A stretch of 64,000 nucleotides of DNA from Pectinophora gossypiella (taxonomy: Eukaryota > Arthropoda > Insecta > Lepidoptera > Gelechiidae): the NCBI RefSeq assembly GCF_024362695.1, contig NC_065413.1, forward strand, positions 15,101,511-15,165,510. The letters run 5' to 3'. The notes beneath the pieces are model-generated. The model saw nothing but the letters and a program-made list of their open reading frames with translations. It was not told the origin of the DNA and searched no databases. Below are positions 53,401 through 62,831 of the stretch, in pieces; position 1 is the first letter of the stretch; every line of letters starts with the position of its first letter. The position numbers and the translations under genes were made by a program.

Positions 53401-56400
53401 CAAAAGAAACTTTAACCACACAATATAGCTACATAACAATATACAGTGAAACCTGGTTAAGTGAGACATCAAGGGACCTGCAATGTCGTTTCACTTATAG
53501 AGGTATTCCACTTACCCAGTGTCTCAGATATACAGTTATAAATAAATATCTGTCTCATTTACAGAGGGTTCCATTAATAGAGGTGAGAATACAGGTTATT
53601 TCAGTTATACAGGTGCGATCATTAAATAAAATAACGTGTTATGTATTTTCCAAATAAACATCTGTATGATAGTAAAGCGAAACTAAAAATGAAGGTAATT
53701 GAAGCTCAAAATTTATACTTACGTACTTGGAATTACGTGTGGAATTTGTGAGTAGAATAAGAATGAGTAAACAAACAATGTTATCTCAGTTACAGAGGTT
53801 TATGCATATAAAATTTACTCGCTGTCTCAGTTATAGAGGTAACTATGATGATAAATCGAAAGAACGAATCCCAGATATAGAGGCTTACCTCGTCCCACTA
53901 ACAGAGGTAATTCAGTGCCAAAGTGTTGGGACCTCAGCATGAGTTCCAGTTATGGAGGTTTCTCACTTATCCAGGTCCCACTTAACCAAGTTTCACTGTA
54001 TTAATATTAACCTCCTAAGGCCGAGATTTCCAGATACAATGGTTAACCATGACGGACCGAAATATAAAACCGAGCGAGACAGACAGTGCGCGCTCACTCC
54101 TTAGCGGCTAACGGCCATTTCGACTAAACTAAGACCCAGAGGGGGTGAGGTAGGCGCCCGATGCGAATTGACAACATTTCAAATTTTTAAGCCGTGGTTT
54201 TTTTGTGCTATTTCGAAAGTACTTGTTTAAATAGAAGACACGTATTTTTTCTTTTCAAGATTTTTCCACTAGAAGTTACAAAAAATATTTTTTGAAAATT
54301 GGATTCTGCCATTGATAGAATGAAGGCAGTATAATGTAATGTACCTTTGCATGCGTATTTAAAACAAGTCGCAAACAAAGTGTCATGTTATGTATGACAT
54401 TTACTTTTTTTATAATTTTTATGTAAAGGTCTGAACTTATTATGCCTTCCTCTTCTGACCTCGTGGATTTTTCAATATATTTCTATTATTACTGAATTAA
54501 AAAATCTGAAAAAATGTGTTTTGTGTAAATCATAGAAATATCTTGAAATGGTTTTCGATTTAAGGCACCTTAGTAAAAATGAAATGTTGTCAATTGGTGC
54601 GGGGCGGAGAGTTACCGTTCTATCCGTATTATCCTTTATACTATGACGTTAGTTAATTTCGGAGTGGATTGTAGGCGGCACAACATCCATTGGAACTAAA
54701 CCTACTCACGGCTTGTGTTCGTCGGTCTTCGTCGCGCCGTTAGAGTGGGACGGCTCCGTCGCCATTTTTGCTGTCGCCGTCTGAAATATATTAAAAAATA
54801 AAAACACACTCTGATATTGGACCAGATTCCTGCAGACACCTCCCATTTTTTTAAAGTTTTTAACCCGTCATTTTCTTATCCGCAGAAAAGGAAAGAGATA
54901 TTTGACAGATGTTAATTTTAAAATGCGCGGGAGAATAAAATAGGTATCTTACTCATATGCAATACGTTTGACGTGTGTTGTCAACTCAATTCTCTCGGGT
55001 TATTGGCCAATGTGAAATTTTGAAAGGGTTGTTTAAATTTCTGCCTAAAATTGACGTGTGTTCCATGTTCCCCTTCCTTTTCGGCGGATACGAAAATGAC
55101 AGGTATAACTTAAAATAAAATGTTTTTAAAGAACGTCTAGGGCCCTGTGCCGAGGTTTTTCTTGCAGCTTCTTTTCCCCGACTATACAGGTTATGAGAAG
55201 CTGGAGTAGTTTTAGGCGGACGTTAATTATGTAAAAAATACGATTCAGAGTGTAACTATGTTACCTACTGAATAAAGATATTATTAAATTTGTATTTTTA
55301 TCATTTAATAAGCTTTTTTACATAAAGTAAGCTTCAAATGACATTTAAATTTGTTTTTAGACAAAACAGAAAGTACTTACATGCAGATCTTCAATATCAA
55401 TTTCTTCAGGCAAAGAAACAGATGAGACTGCTTCCAACAGCTCCGCTGAAGGTAGTGATTTTAGCCTGCTCGTCACGCCTTGAAGTAATCTGTAACAAAT
55501 ATTTAATGAACACTATGACAATGTGTGTTACGATATCATCACCAGTTGCGGATCTAGGAAAATATTTAGGTGGTGCCAGACCTCAAAGTAGCCCCTTAAA
55601 ATTTTTCAATTAATTTACAGCCACCGAAATTTACCTATTTAAATCTTTTTAGGAGCTCGGTGGCGCAGCGGTAAACGCGCTCGGTCTGCGATTGTTGAAG
55701 TTAAGCAACTTTCGCAAAGGCCGGTTATAGGATGGGTGACCACAAAAAAAGTTTTCTTCTCGAGCTCCTCCGTGCTTCGGAAGGCACGTTAAGCCGTTGG
55801 TCCCGGCTGCATTAGCAGTCGTTAATAACCATCAATCCGCACTGGGCCCGCGTGATGGTTTAAGGCCCGATATCCCTATCCATCCATAGGGAAGGCCCGT
55901 GCCCCAGCAGTGGGGACGTTAATGGGCTGATGATGATGAAATATTTTAAAAATGTTGTTTATGGCCACGCGGTATGAGTTTGCGGCCAGGGTGAACCAGT
56001 CTTGGTTGATTTTACGGCCGTGGTCCAGTGGTTGAGCGTTGGGCTCACGATCCGGAGGTCCCGGGTTCGAATCCCGGTGACATATCACGAAAATCACTTT
56101 GTAATCCCTAGTTTGGTTAGGACATTACAGGCTGATCACCTGATGTCTAAGTAAGATGATTCGTGCTTCGGAAGGCACGTTCAGCCGTTGGTCCCGGTTA
56201 CTACTTACTGATGTAAGTAAGTAGCCGTTACATGAGTCATGTCAGGGGCCTATGGCGACTCAATAATAACCCTGACACCAGGTTTGATGAGGTTGATAAT
56301 TTTTATTTATTTATTATTATTACAAGTTCTTATAGTTAATTTACACCACTATCCAAAACAGATCCAAGAGAGCGTGTTAACGTGATAAATTGTTTTTAAT

Positions 56401-59400
56401 ATAATGTTACAGGAGGAACCCAAAAAGACCGAAGCCTGTGATAGGGTTAGCTACAAGTTTCGTCTTAAAACAATGACATAAATATACATCATCATTAGCC
56501 TGTATGATCCCACTGCTGAGCAAAGGCCTCCTCCATGTCTTTCCAAGTATCCCGGTTCTGTGCGAGCTCTATCCAGCCTTTTCGATAACCGTCGAGATCA
56601 TCGCGCCATCGTTTCCGGGGTCTACCACGTCTACGGTGTCCGTCCTGTGGTACCCAGTGCGTGATGATCTTTGCCCATCGTTCCGGATGCATGCGGCACA
56701 CGTGTCCAGCCCAGTCCCACTTTAGCCTGGCGGTCTTTCTGCCAACATCAGCTATACCGGTTTTTGAGCGCAGCACAGTGTTTTTAACTCGATCAATTCG
56801 TTTTACACCTAGTATGCTGCGCTCCATTGCTCTTTGACAAACTTTGACCTTGGACTTTTGAGCCTCAGTAAGCCACGTTTGGGCACCGTAAGTAAGGATT
56901 GGCAGGATGCACACGTCGATGAGTTTGCGTTTCAGTGAAAGAGGAAGGTCCCCTATCATGAGATAAATATACATAATAACAATAATTCACCTCACAACAC
57001 ACGGTAGAAGAAGATTGTTAAAATAAATGTTATGATGATCATACTTCTCCAGATGGTGCAGCGCGCTGTGAGTGGGTGTGTGGTCGGGAACACCCGCGTT
57101 ATTGCTCGGCACGAAGTTGTCGTAACAGCTGAAGCTCTTGTACTCTATCCTGGGGATGATAAAATTAATGACACAATGGCCCCGATTCCTGCATACACCG
57201 CCTAATTTTATTTTAAGTTATATCCGTCATTTTCATATCCGTCGAAAAGGAAAGAGACGGATGATTCACAGCTCTTAATTTTAGGAAGAATGAGTAAATG
57301 AATGTATAACCCGGGCGAATCAAAAAGGTACGTCGCTGGTATCCAATCCATTTGACGTGCTGTCTACTTAACTGTGTCGGGTTTTTGACTGATGTAAAAT
57401 TTTTAGACGGTTGTTTTAGATTTGTGCTTAAAATTGACGTGTGTTCCATAAATTTTATGCTTGTTGATTACCCGTCCCTTTCCTTTTCGGCGGATAAGAA
57501 AATGACAGATATAACTTAAAATAAAATTAGATGGTATTTACAGGAATTAGCACCAATAATAATTTTGTTATTAATTTTATTGCAGTTTTCACTAAAATAT
57601 TTGGCTCCATTATAGACGGCGATACGGCTCACCACCTAACACGCTGGTCTAACAGAAGGCTCGGAGAATGTAGGTACTTAGTTTATAGAGGAGCTCGGTG
57701 GCGCAGCGGTTAACTCGCTCGGTCTGCGATTGTTGAAGTTAAGCAACTTTCGCAAAGGCCGGTCATAGGATGGGTGACCACAAAAAAAAGTTATCATCTC
57801 GAGCTCCTCCGTGCTTCGGAAGGCACGTTAAGCCGTTGGTCCCGGCTGCATTAGCAGTCGTTAATAACCACCAATCCGCACTGGGCCCGCGTGGTGGTTT
57901 AAGGCCCGATCTCCCTATCCTACCTGCATATTTGGTTCACTAAAACACTTGGCTCCATTATAGACGGCGATACGGCTCACAACCTACCACGTTGGTCTAA
58001 CAGAAGGCTCGGGGAGTGTAGGTACTTAGTTCATCTTGCGATGAATGTATTTTTCCTTTTTTAAATGATATTTTCTAATTTGTAATTGTATTATAATAAT
58101 TTTAATTTATATGGAATTACATTCGATTACGGTTATTATTATTTAATGATGTTATATTTAACTAGCTTTTGCCCGCGACTTCGTCCGCGTGACGTGTTAT
58201 AGAGATCTTTGTGTGTGTGGGAGCGCATGCCAAATTTCAAGCGTCTAACTTAAGTGGTTTAGATTTATCATACAAAAGGATTTTCCCGCTAATTCCCGTT
58301 CCCGTGGGAATTTAGGGAATTCCTTTCTTAGTGCACCTCTACGGTACCTAAGCTACGTCCCTTCCAAATTTCAAGTGCCTACGTTTAGCCGTCAAGGCTG
58401 TGCGTGGATATGTCAGTCGGTGAGTCAGTCAGTTTCTCCTTTTATATATTTAGATTAGATATTTTATTGACATTATTTCTTTCTTATCATCCATCAATTT
58501 CCTTTTCGGCGGATAAGAAACTGACAGATATAACTTAAAATTAGATGGTATTTACAGGAATTAGCACCGCTGTCTGCCCTTAATCGTCTTTATCAAACGT
58601 ATAAGGTCTCACCTGGAGGGTCTCACGACGAGGATGTGTTTCGATGGGAAGTTGTGTGACAGTAGGCGCGCCGTACTCTCCAGGTTCCACTTCAAGTAAT
58701 TCCGGTTGTCTCGATGCGCCTGCATCACTTCTGGATAATCCTGTAGAACACCATAGAGAAACAAAAGTCAAACAAATACGTCTCACGCCTTACAACACTA
58801 GTAACTAATTAATTAGTTCAGTGATTTTTTAAGTGAAGTGTAAGTGTGTTATTTATTTATATTGTGGACCTTCATTGTTCAAAATTTCTTGTTTGTGATT
58901 TGTGTGGTCAATAAGTAAATAAATAAATAAAAAAAAACCTCAAAAAGTTTGTTTGTTTTTCTTAATTGGTGTTTTTTTTTTGTCCGTGTGTAATGTAATT
59001 ACGTTGTCTGTGTGTAACTTTTTTTATGGCCATCGCCTGAAATAAATGCTTTTTATTTTTTTTTATTTTTTTTAAATGCGTGCCACTTGATTTTGTTCGT
59101 ATTTTGACAGAACGACATGACTTATTTGGGTTCACATATTAGCACCAATCGACAAAACGATATAATTATATCGTCAGAAGCGATAAAATTACCGTGACAA
59201 AATTTTATCACGTTGCGCATGTTACTGGTGTCAGGGTAACAAACAAACGACGACGATTGCTGTTTAGCAATAAGGCCGCCTATTGTGCTTATGTTTTTAT
59301 TCGCATGTTTAATACCTTTGTATATGTTGTTGTGCAATAAAGTATTATTGATTGATTCTTCTTCTATCGTGTGGGTTGTAAGGTGGAGTACCAACCTCAT

Positions 59401-60076
59401 CAACCCTGGTGTCGGGGTTACTATTGAGCCGCCAGAGGCCCCTGACATGGCTCATGTAACGACTACTTACTTACATAAGTAAATAGTAACCGGGACCAAC
59501 GGCTTGATTGATTGATTGACAAACCAAAAAAAAGATAAAAAAAGAAGAAGATAAAGATTTATTACATGCATACATACACTCACGCCTATTTCCCACCGGG
59601 GTAAGCAGAGACTATAGAATTCCATTTGCTTCGATCCTGACACACTTCTCTTGCTTCCTCCACATTCATCAATCGCTTCATACACGCACGCCGGTTCAGA
59701 GTAGATCGTATTAAACCTTTTCTAAGGACATCTCCAATTTGGTCAATGTAAGTCCGTCTCGGTCTTCCTCTGCTAGCCCTACCATCAACTTTTGCTTTGT
59801 ATACCGCTTTTGCAATTCTATTATCCTTCATCCGCCCTACGTGTCCAAACCAACCTAACATTCCCTTCCCAATCATAGTCACTATATCGTCTTTTACACC
59901 ACATCTCAAGATTTATTGATTAAGATAATGATTATTGGTACCTGTACATCCCCACCGAAGAATACCAGCGTCTGGGGGCTGGTGAGGGGCGCGGGGGCGC
60001 GCGCGGCCGGCGTGAACAGCACGTCGTTGAGGCGGCCCTCCAGCCCCGCCACGCGCCGCAGCCGCAGCGGCAACAT
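47482..60076 (-). CDS. C2orf69: C2orf69 (UPF0565) orthologue, alpha/beta-hydrolase-like mitochondrial protein
   Basis: Nine exons, GT-AG, phases consistent throughout: 60076-59942, 58740-58613, 57149-57045, 55489-55381, 54780-54710, 51257-51102, 50131-50025, 48412-48300 and 47616-47482 (TAA). The product is 352 residues; the human protein is about 385. Family landmarks appear in order: LVFFGGDVQ, KWNLESTARLLSHNFP, SFSCYDNFVPSNNAG, the nucleophile-elbow-like LVGFSKGCVVLNQ, MYWLDGGHAGGKNTW, HVSPYQVQDE and PWIGREEKAF. Exons 4-5 encode a low-complexity linker that replaces the variable middle of the vertebrate protein. C2orf69 loss in people causes a mitochondrial oxidative-phosphorylation disorder; the biochemical activity is unsettled. 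The arginine-rich start (MLPLRLRRVAG) could be a mitochondrial presequence. The ATG at 60076 was chosen because translation upstream continues without another ATG into a poly-T tract and repeat at 60134. Identity is strong; the exact start is less so. Confidence 0.93.
47638..48132. repeat. Inverted-repeat element in the last C2orf69 intron
   Basis: A perfect 34-bp inverted repeat (47945-47978 and 48099-48132; core TAGCTGTCTTCTGCGACGCC) with 120 bp between. Additional CACAGTGCGAA and GTATGACAGTAGCTCG motifs recur. The outer limit at 47638 (TTACACAGTGCGAA) is a guess. Confidence 0.6.
48439..48558 (+). mobile_element. RTE LINE 3' fragment at the C2orf69 exon 8 acceptor
   Basis: Contains the complement of the 37454-37725 3' end (GGGTAGGCCCGCTACAAGAC, GTGGAGATCCTTGGGTGAGG, GTACGGCTGATG) with a short A-tail. 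A 25-bp duplication (48414-48438 and 48559-48583; TGCAAATGAAATTACTTAGT...) flanks it and includes part of the exon 8 splice acceptor. Confidence 0.85.
48584..48955. mobile_element. Family H MITE copy
   Basis: Inverse relative of 37240-37905: GGTATGCTCAATAGTGACAG at the left and GGCGGCTTGG...CATGAGTTTACC at the right, without the RTE insertion. It adjoins the RTE fragment at 48439-48558. Confidence 0.6.
50870..51075 (+). mobile_element. tRNA-derived SINE (family T), partial
   Basis: Box B GGTTCGAATCCCGGTGGGG, GTGCTTCGGAAGGCACG and the AACCCACACGACAGAAG end are present; the head is decayed. It abuts C2orf69 exon 6. Confidence 0.7.
51603..52084. mobile_element. MITE with 24-bp perfect terminal inverted repeats
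   Basis: CCCGGCAAACTTCTTGAGCA (plus TCGA) at 51603-51626 is repeated exactly inverted at 52061-52084. No target duplication is clear and the class is unknown. It lies in the C2orf69 intron between exons 5 and 6. Confidence 0.75.
52388..53029. mobile_element. piggyBac-like MITE, TTAA target
   Basis: Perfect 17-bp inverted ends CACGTTGGCGCGCGGTA, flanked on both sides by TTAA (52384-52387 and 53030-53033). The 642-bp interior has at least eight scattered GTACGGT or TACGGTT motifs on both strands. No transposase ORF. Confidence 0.82.
53444..53998. mobile_element. pogo/mariner-like MITE with internal terminal-motif repeats
   Basis: Ends CAGTGAAACCTGGTTAAGTG and the inverse of CAGTGAAACTTGGTTAAGTG, flanked by TA (53442-53443 and 53999-54000). 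The interior carries about eleven copies of a 14-base motif such as TCAGTTATAGAGGT. No transposase ORF. Confidence 0.82.
54120..54625. mobile_element. Fold-back MITE
   Basis: GAATTGACAACATTTCAAA near 54172 and its inverse ...TGAAATGTTGTCAATT near 54582 bound an AT-rich interior. The outer ends (AGAGGGGGTGAGGTAGGCGC / GGTGCGGGGCGGAGAGTTAC) occur elsewhere at 61085-61372, 24835-24905 and 44330-44395. Confidence 0.6.
54820..55125. mobile_element. Family C MITE
   Basis: ATTCCTGCAGACACCTCCCA at the left and CCTTTTCGGCGGATACGAAA with AATGACAGGTATAACTT at the right. It is followed at 55130-55300 by a LINE tail shared with 60150-60330. Confidence 0.65.
55651..55940 (+). mobile_element. Composite tRNA/5S-rRNA SINE, copy 4
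   Basis: Full-length copy with GGTGGCGCAGCGGTAAACG, the 5S-like block and the (GAT)n tail. The target duplication is not clear. It lies between C2orf69 exons 3 and 4. Confidence 0.88.
56010..56300 (+). mobile_element. tRNA-derived SINE (family T)
   Basis: The most complete plus copy: GGTCCAGTGGTTGAGCG, CCCGGGTTCGAATCCCGG, core CGTGCTTCGGAAGGCACGTT at about 56162 and the 3' AACCCTGACACCAGG. It abuts the composite SINE at 55651-55940. Confidence 0.82.
56490..56962 (-). mobile_element. 5'-truncated RTE-type LINE
   Basis: An open minus-strand reading of about 150 codons encodes the C-terminal part of an RTE reverse transcriptase protein (LPILTYGAQTW, KWDWAGHVCRM, GRPRKRWRDDL, AFAQQWDHTG). Target duplication ATAAATATACAT (56478-56489 and 56963-56974). 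It lies in the C2orf69 intron between exons 3 and 4. The reading frame is undamaged, so the insertion is fairly young. Confidence 0.88.
57177..57556. mobile_element. Family C MITE, full length
   Basis: GGCCCCGATTCCTGCATACA to CAGGAATTAGCACC with arms of about 85 bp around CGAAAAGGAAAGAGACGG and CCCTTTCCTTTTCGGCGG. Confidence 0.75.
57609..58045 (+). repeat. Dispersed repeat pair flanking a truncated composite SINE
   Basis: Two copies of the GGCGATACGGCTCAC...AGAAGGCTCGG repeat (57609-57688 and 57957-58045) surround copy 5 of the composite SINE (57690-57920). The SINE stops at CTCCCTATCC without its (GAT)n tail. Confidence 0.7.
58160..58450 (+). repeat. Dispersed repeat (TAGCTTTTGCCCGCGACTTC type)
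   Basis: Begins ACTAGCTTTTGCCCGCGACT and ends GTCAGTCGGTGAGTCAGTCA, a widespread arthropod repeat whose class I cannot settle from sequence. It lies between C2orf69 exons 2 and 3. Confidence 0.55.
59360..59505 (-). mobile_element. tRNA-derived SINE (family T), 3' half
   Basis: CTTCTATCGTGTGGGTTGTA through CCCCTGACATGGCTCATGTA to CCGGGACCAACGGCTT; the head is missing. A LINE tail precedes it at 59255-59345. Confidence 0.7.
59575..59909 (-). mobile_element. LINE 3' fragment with coding remnant
   Basis: The minus strand encodes a non-LTR element C-terminus (GMLGWFGHVGRM, GRPRRTYIDQIGDVL, CQDRSKWNSIVSAYP). It is distinct from the RTE fragments and 5' truncated. It begins 33 bp beyond the C2orf69 exon 1 donor. 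Confidence 0.8.
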
Positions 60077-60133
60077 GGCGCCCGCGCCGCCGCTCACACC
60101 AGCTCCGGGCGCCACATGGCTGGACACCAACGG

Positions 60134-60330
60134 AGTTTTTTTTTTTTTTTTTAAAGAACGTCTAGGGCCCTGTGCCGAGGGTTTCTTGCAGCTTCTTTTC
60201 CCCGGCTATGAAGGTTGTGAGAAGCTGCAGTAGTTTTAGGCGGATGAGACGTTCGTTATGTAAAAATTGACGATTCAAAGTGTAACTATGCTACCTACTG
60301 AATAAAGATATTTTTGAATTTGAATTTGCA
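60134..60330 (+). repeat. LINE tail next to C2orf69 exon 1
   Basis: A T-run of about 18 bp, then AAAGAACGTCTAGGGCCCTG and CAGCTTCTTTTCCCCGGCTA, ending ACTGAATAAAGATATTTTTG and (AATTTG)n. A second copy is at 55130-55300. It lies about 60 bp upstream of the C2orf69 ATG. Confidence 0.7.
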
Positions 60331-61766
60331 GCCACTGTTGATACGAAGTCCAAAGATGGATATGATGAACCTTATGGTGATAAGCGAACATGGGGAGGGT
60401 GGAGGGAGGGTGGGTAATAGTGGCTTTTTTTGACGTTGTCTTTGATTACTTGTGGCTCTGCCCACCCCATTAGGGATTACGGGCGTGAGTTTATGAATGT
60501 AATTTGAATTTGTTAAGGTCGTTCGTCCAACATATTAATTCGACTGCTGGCAGTTAACTACCGAGCAGTCTGATGGTGGGGAGCTTCTCGACACTAAGAA
60601 GTTTGGCAATTTATGTTGTCAATATAAACTATTTTATATACCCGTTTTTCACAGGGTCCTCTTACCAAACCTGAAGATAAACTAAACAATAAAACAAACT
60701 CAATATAAACTATATAAAAAAAATAAAAGGATCAAAGTTTTTTTTTATTCCATTTTTGTGCCGAAACATTTGACTGGTCAACTGACCATAAGCAGTTATT
60801 ATGACTTGGTTTTTAGTGGCGTGCAGGACAGGCCCCCCTCATTAGAGGCCTGCCTTCATTAAAGTGTTACTATATTATTTATATAGTTTAGATATCATCA
60901 AAAAAAAAGGATAAAAGTAATCAATAAAATACCAAATTATGTATAGTAAATGCATTTATTTTAAAAAGCATAAGAGACATGTATTTTTACTTATTAAAAA
61001 TTACAGTAATGGCATACCGTGAACACTATACAAAAATCTCATTCTTACAATGTGCCGCTTAACACGTAAGCATAGAATAAGGAATAATACTACATATAGA
61101 AAAGCAACTCTCCGCTCCCCACCAACGTCTGAGCTAGGTTTACCTCACCCCGTGACAAACACAGTTTAGATTTAAATCGTATGGCGTCAGACGTCACACA
61201 CACAGGTGCGCGTGTACGATGACGTCAGTGTGTAGTGTCTGTGTAAACCGAGGTGTTTTGTATGAAGTGTCGGGGGTGTGACATATACAGCTATTTGAGA
61301 CTAAAGTAAGATGCAGAGGGGGTGAAGTCGACGCCCGATACGAATTGGTGCGGAGGGTTACCGCTTTAATAATAATATCATCATCTCCCTAACATTTTCC
61401 TGTTTATCACAGGGTCCGCTTACTTAACCTGAAGATTTGACAGGTCCGGTTTTTTACAGAAGCGAAGTTTTAATTATAATATATTATTCTTTATTTTGTG
61501 GTAATGGTATGGTAGATCGCGAGGAGTGGAAATCTGTTATTCGAGCCCTACGCCCTTAAAAAGGGATTAATTATTATGTCTAAAAATATATACTGGTTTT
61601 TGCTTCTTGTATTAACAATAACAACATGCATGATTTCCTTTATTTACACATAATCCATACATAAAATAATCTACAGTTGTCTCCAACCTTTTTTGGAGAC
61701 ATGATTTTAAATCTATGTTTTACCTAACTATCCATAATATTGTTCTACTTATTATCTATTCTATTA
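60331..61766. other. Intergenic region between C2orf69 5' end and K2P 3' end
   Basis: No gene is visible. It contains a MITE at 61085-61372 (ends AACTCTCCGCTCCCCACC / GGTGCGGAGGGTTACC), a reverse SINE 3' fragment at about 61388-61462 and AT-rich DNA. The C2orf69 promoter should lie here or within the repeat at 60134-60330. Confidence 0.5.
61639..61644 (-). terminator. Candidate poly(A) signal of the K2P gene
   Basis: TTTATT on the plus strand gives AATAAA on the minus strand, about 120 bp downstream of the K2P stop codon. It is a plausible cleavage signal by position and sequence only. Confidence 0.4.
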
Positions 61767-62831
61767 TTATTTATGCCTGTTTTGTTTATGATAATACTTC
61801 GTATCATTCATACACACTGTAATTTTCAGAGTGATGTCATCCAAGCAGTTCTTCAGGTCTTCTCTTAGTTCTCTGACCTTCACACGTACGTCTTCACACA
61901 TGAGGTTATAACACATTGCAACCAACCCCATACCCAGTAATACGTAGATAAAGTTTATAACAAGCTTTAAATGCGAACCACCTGCCGAATCAGCTATGTT
62001 CGCTCCAGGTACAAAATCCCCGAATCCAATCTTACATAAACTGATAACACAGAAGTATGTAGAGTCTAAATAGTTCCATTTCTCCCAAGCTCCAAACATT
62101 ATTGTTCCTGTGAGGATGTAGAAGGAAATCACCCACAAACATGCAGTTGATGGTACGGTGATCTTTCGTTTTGGCTGTATTTCACCATCTTCAAACAATG
62201 GGTCCTCTCTTCTACTACATTCATGTGCAGTAATGTATAACCATTTAAAAGTTTTCGCTAAAACTTTCCCCATGTTGCAGAAGTATAGAATGTAAATTGG
62301 TATTCCGAAACAAGCGTAAGCAATGGTCACGATTTTACCCCATACCGTTTTAGGTACAACATTGCCATAACCAATCATTGTGAAGACAGATAAAGAGTAC
62401 ATTAATGCAGCAGGAAAAGACCAGATGTCTTCAGCAGATCTTCCATTATACCCAGTATGAATTGCTGAAGTGATGTTGCTTTGGTAACCAACAAGAATAT
62501 CATTTACGTTCTTCTTGAACAGTGGTTCGTCAAGAGTGTTAATAGTTTCAGCTATTTGCCACATTTTTTCCACACAGTTCTGTCTCCAACGTCTCACATC
62601 TTCCAGTTGCTGGTCAGGACTATCCCTTTCTATGTGCATGAAGCTTGCTGCACCGAGTATTGCATAGCAGACGACGAGAGCACCAACACCCACTTGTGTA
62701 AACATAAACGCTATGAATTTTCGAAGGCAGTCTTTGATTTTTTCTCTCGGATCACTACCGGCTGTCGATGAGGAGTCCCTGCTCCTCATGGAGCCGTGGA
62801 AACTCGCATGCAGGGGGTGATGTCGGTCCAT
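61767..62831 (-). CDS. Two-pore-domain (K2P) potassium channel, TWiK-like, single exon
   Basis: Uninterrupted 354-residue ORF with ATG at 62831. It has full K2P topology. M1 is about residues 39-62. An extracellular cap loop follows, with an NITS glycosylation site. Pore 1 (SVFTMIGYGNVVP) is near 150, M2 about 163-187 and M3 about 223-245. Pore 2 (ISLCKIGFGDFVPG) is near 265 and M4 about 285-310. The tail is short and basic. These channels carry background potassium current at the plasma membrane as dimers. The residue before IGYG/IGFG, usually threonine, is Met in pore 1 and Lys in pore 2. Absence of introns is unusual among its neighbours and could reflect retroposition or an intron-poor paralogue; no poly(A) tract or target duplication was found. 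A 64-codon ORF in another frame (62949-62755) overlaps the start and would be an upstream ORF if transcribed. I cannot assign a precise subfamily. Confidence 0.93.
   Translation of the reverse strand: MDRHHPLHASFHGSMRSRDSSSTAGSDPREKIKDCLRKFIAFMFTQVGVGALVVCYAILGAASFMHIERDSPDQQLEDVRRWRQNCVEKMWQIAETINTLDEPLFKKNVNDILVGYQSNITSAIHTGYNGRSAEDIWSFPAALMYSLSVFTMIGYGNVVPKTVWGKIVTIAYACFGIPIYILYFCNMGKVLAKTFKWLYITAHECSRREDPLFEDGEIQPKRKITVPSTACLWVISFYILTGTIMFGAWEKWNYLDSTYFCVISLCKIGFGDFVPGANIADSAGGSHLKLVINFIYVLLGMGLVAMCYNLMCEDVRVKVRELREDLKNCLDDITLKITVCMNDTKYYHKQNRHK

Noticed and set aside
60134..60151. Poly-T tract as evidence that C2orf69 exon 1 is retroposed
   Set aside because: Exon 1 has a proper donor and in-phase downstream exons; the tract belongs to the adjacent LINE tail.
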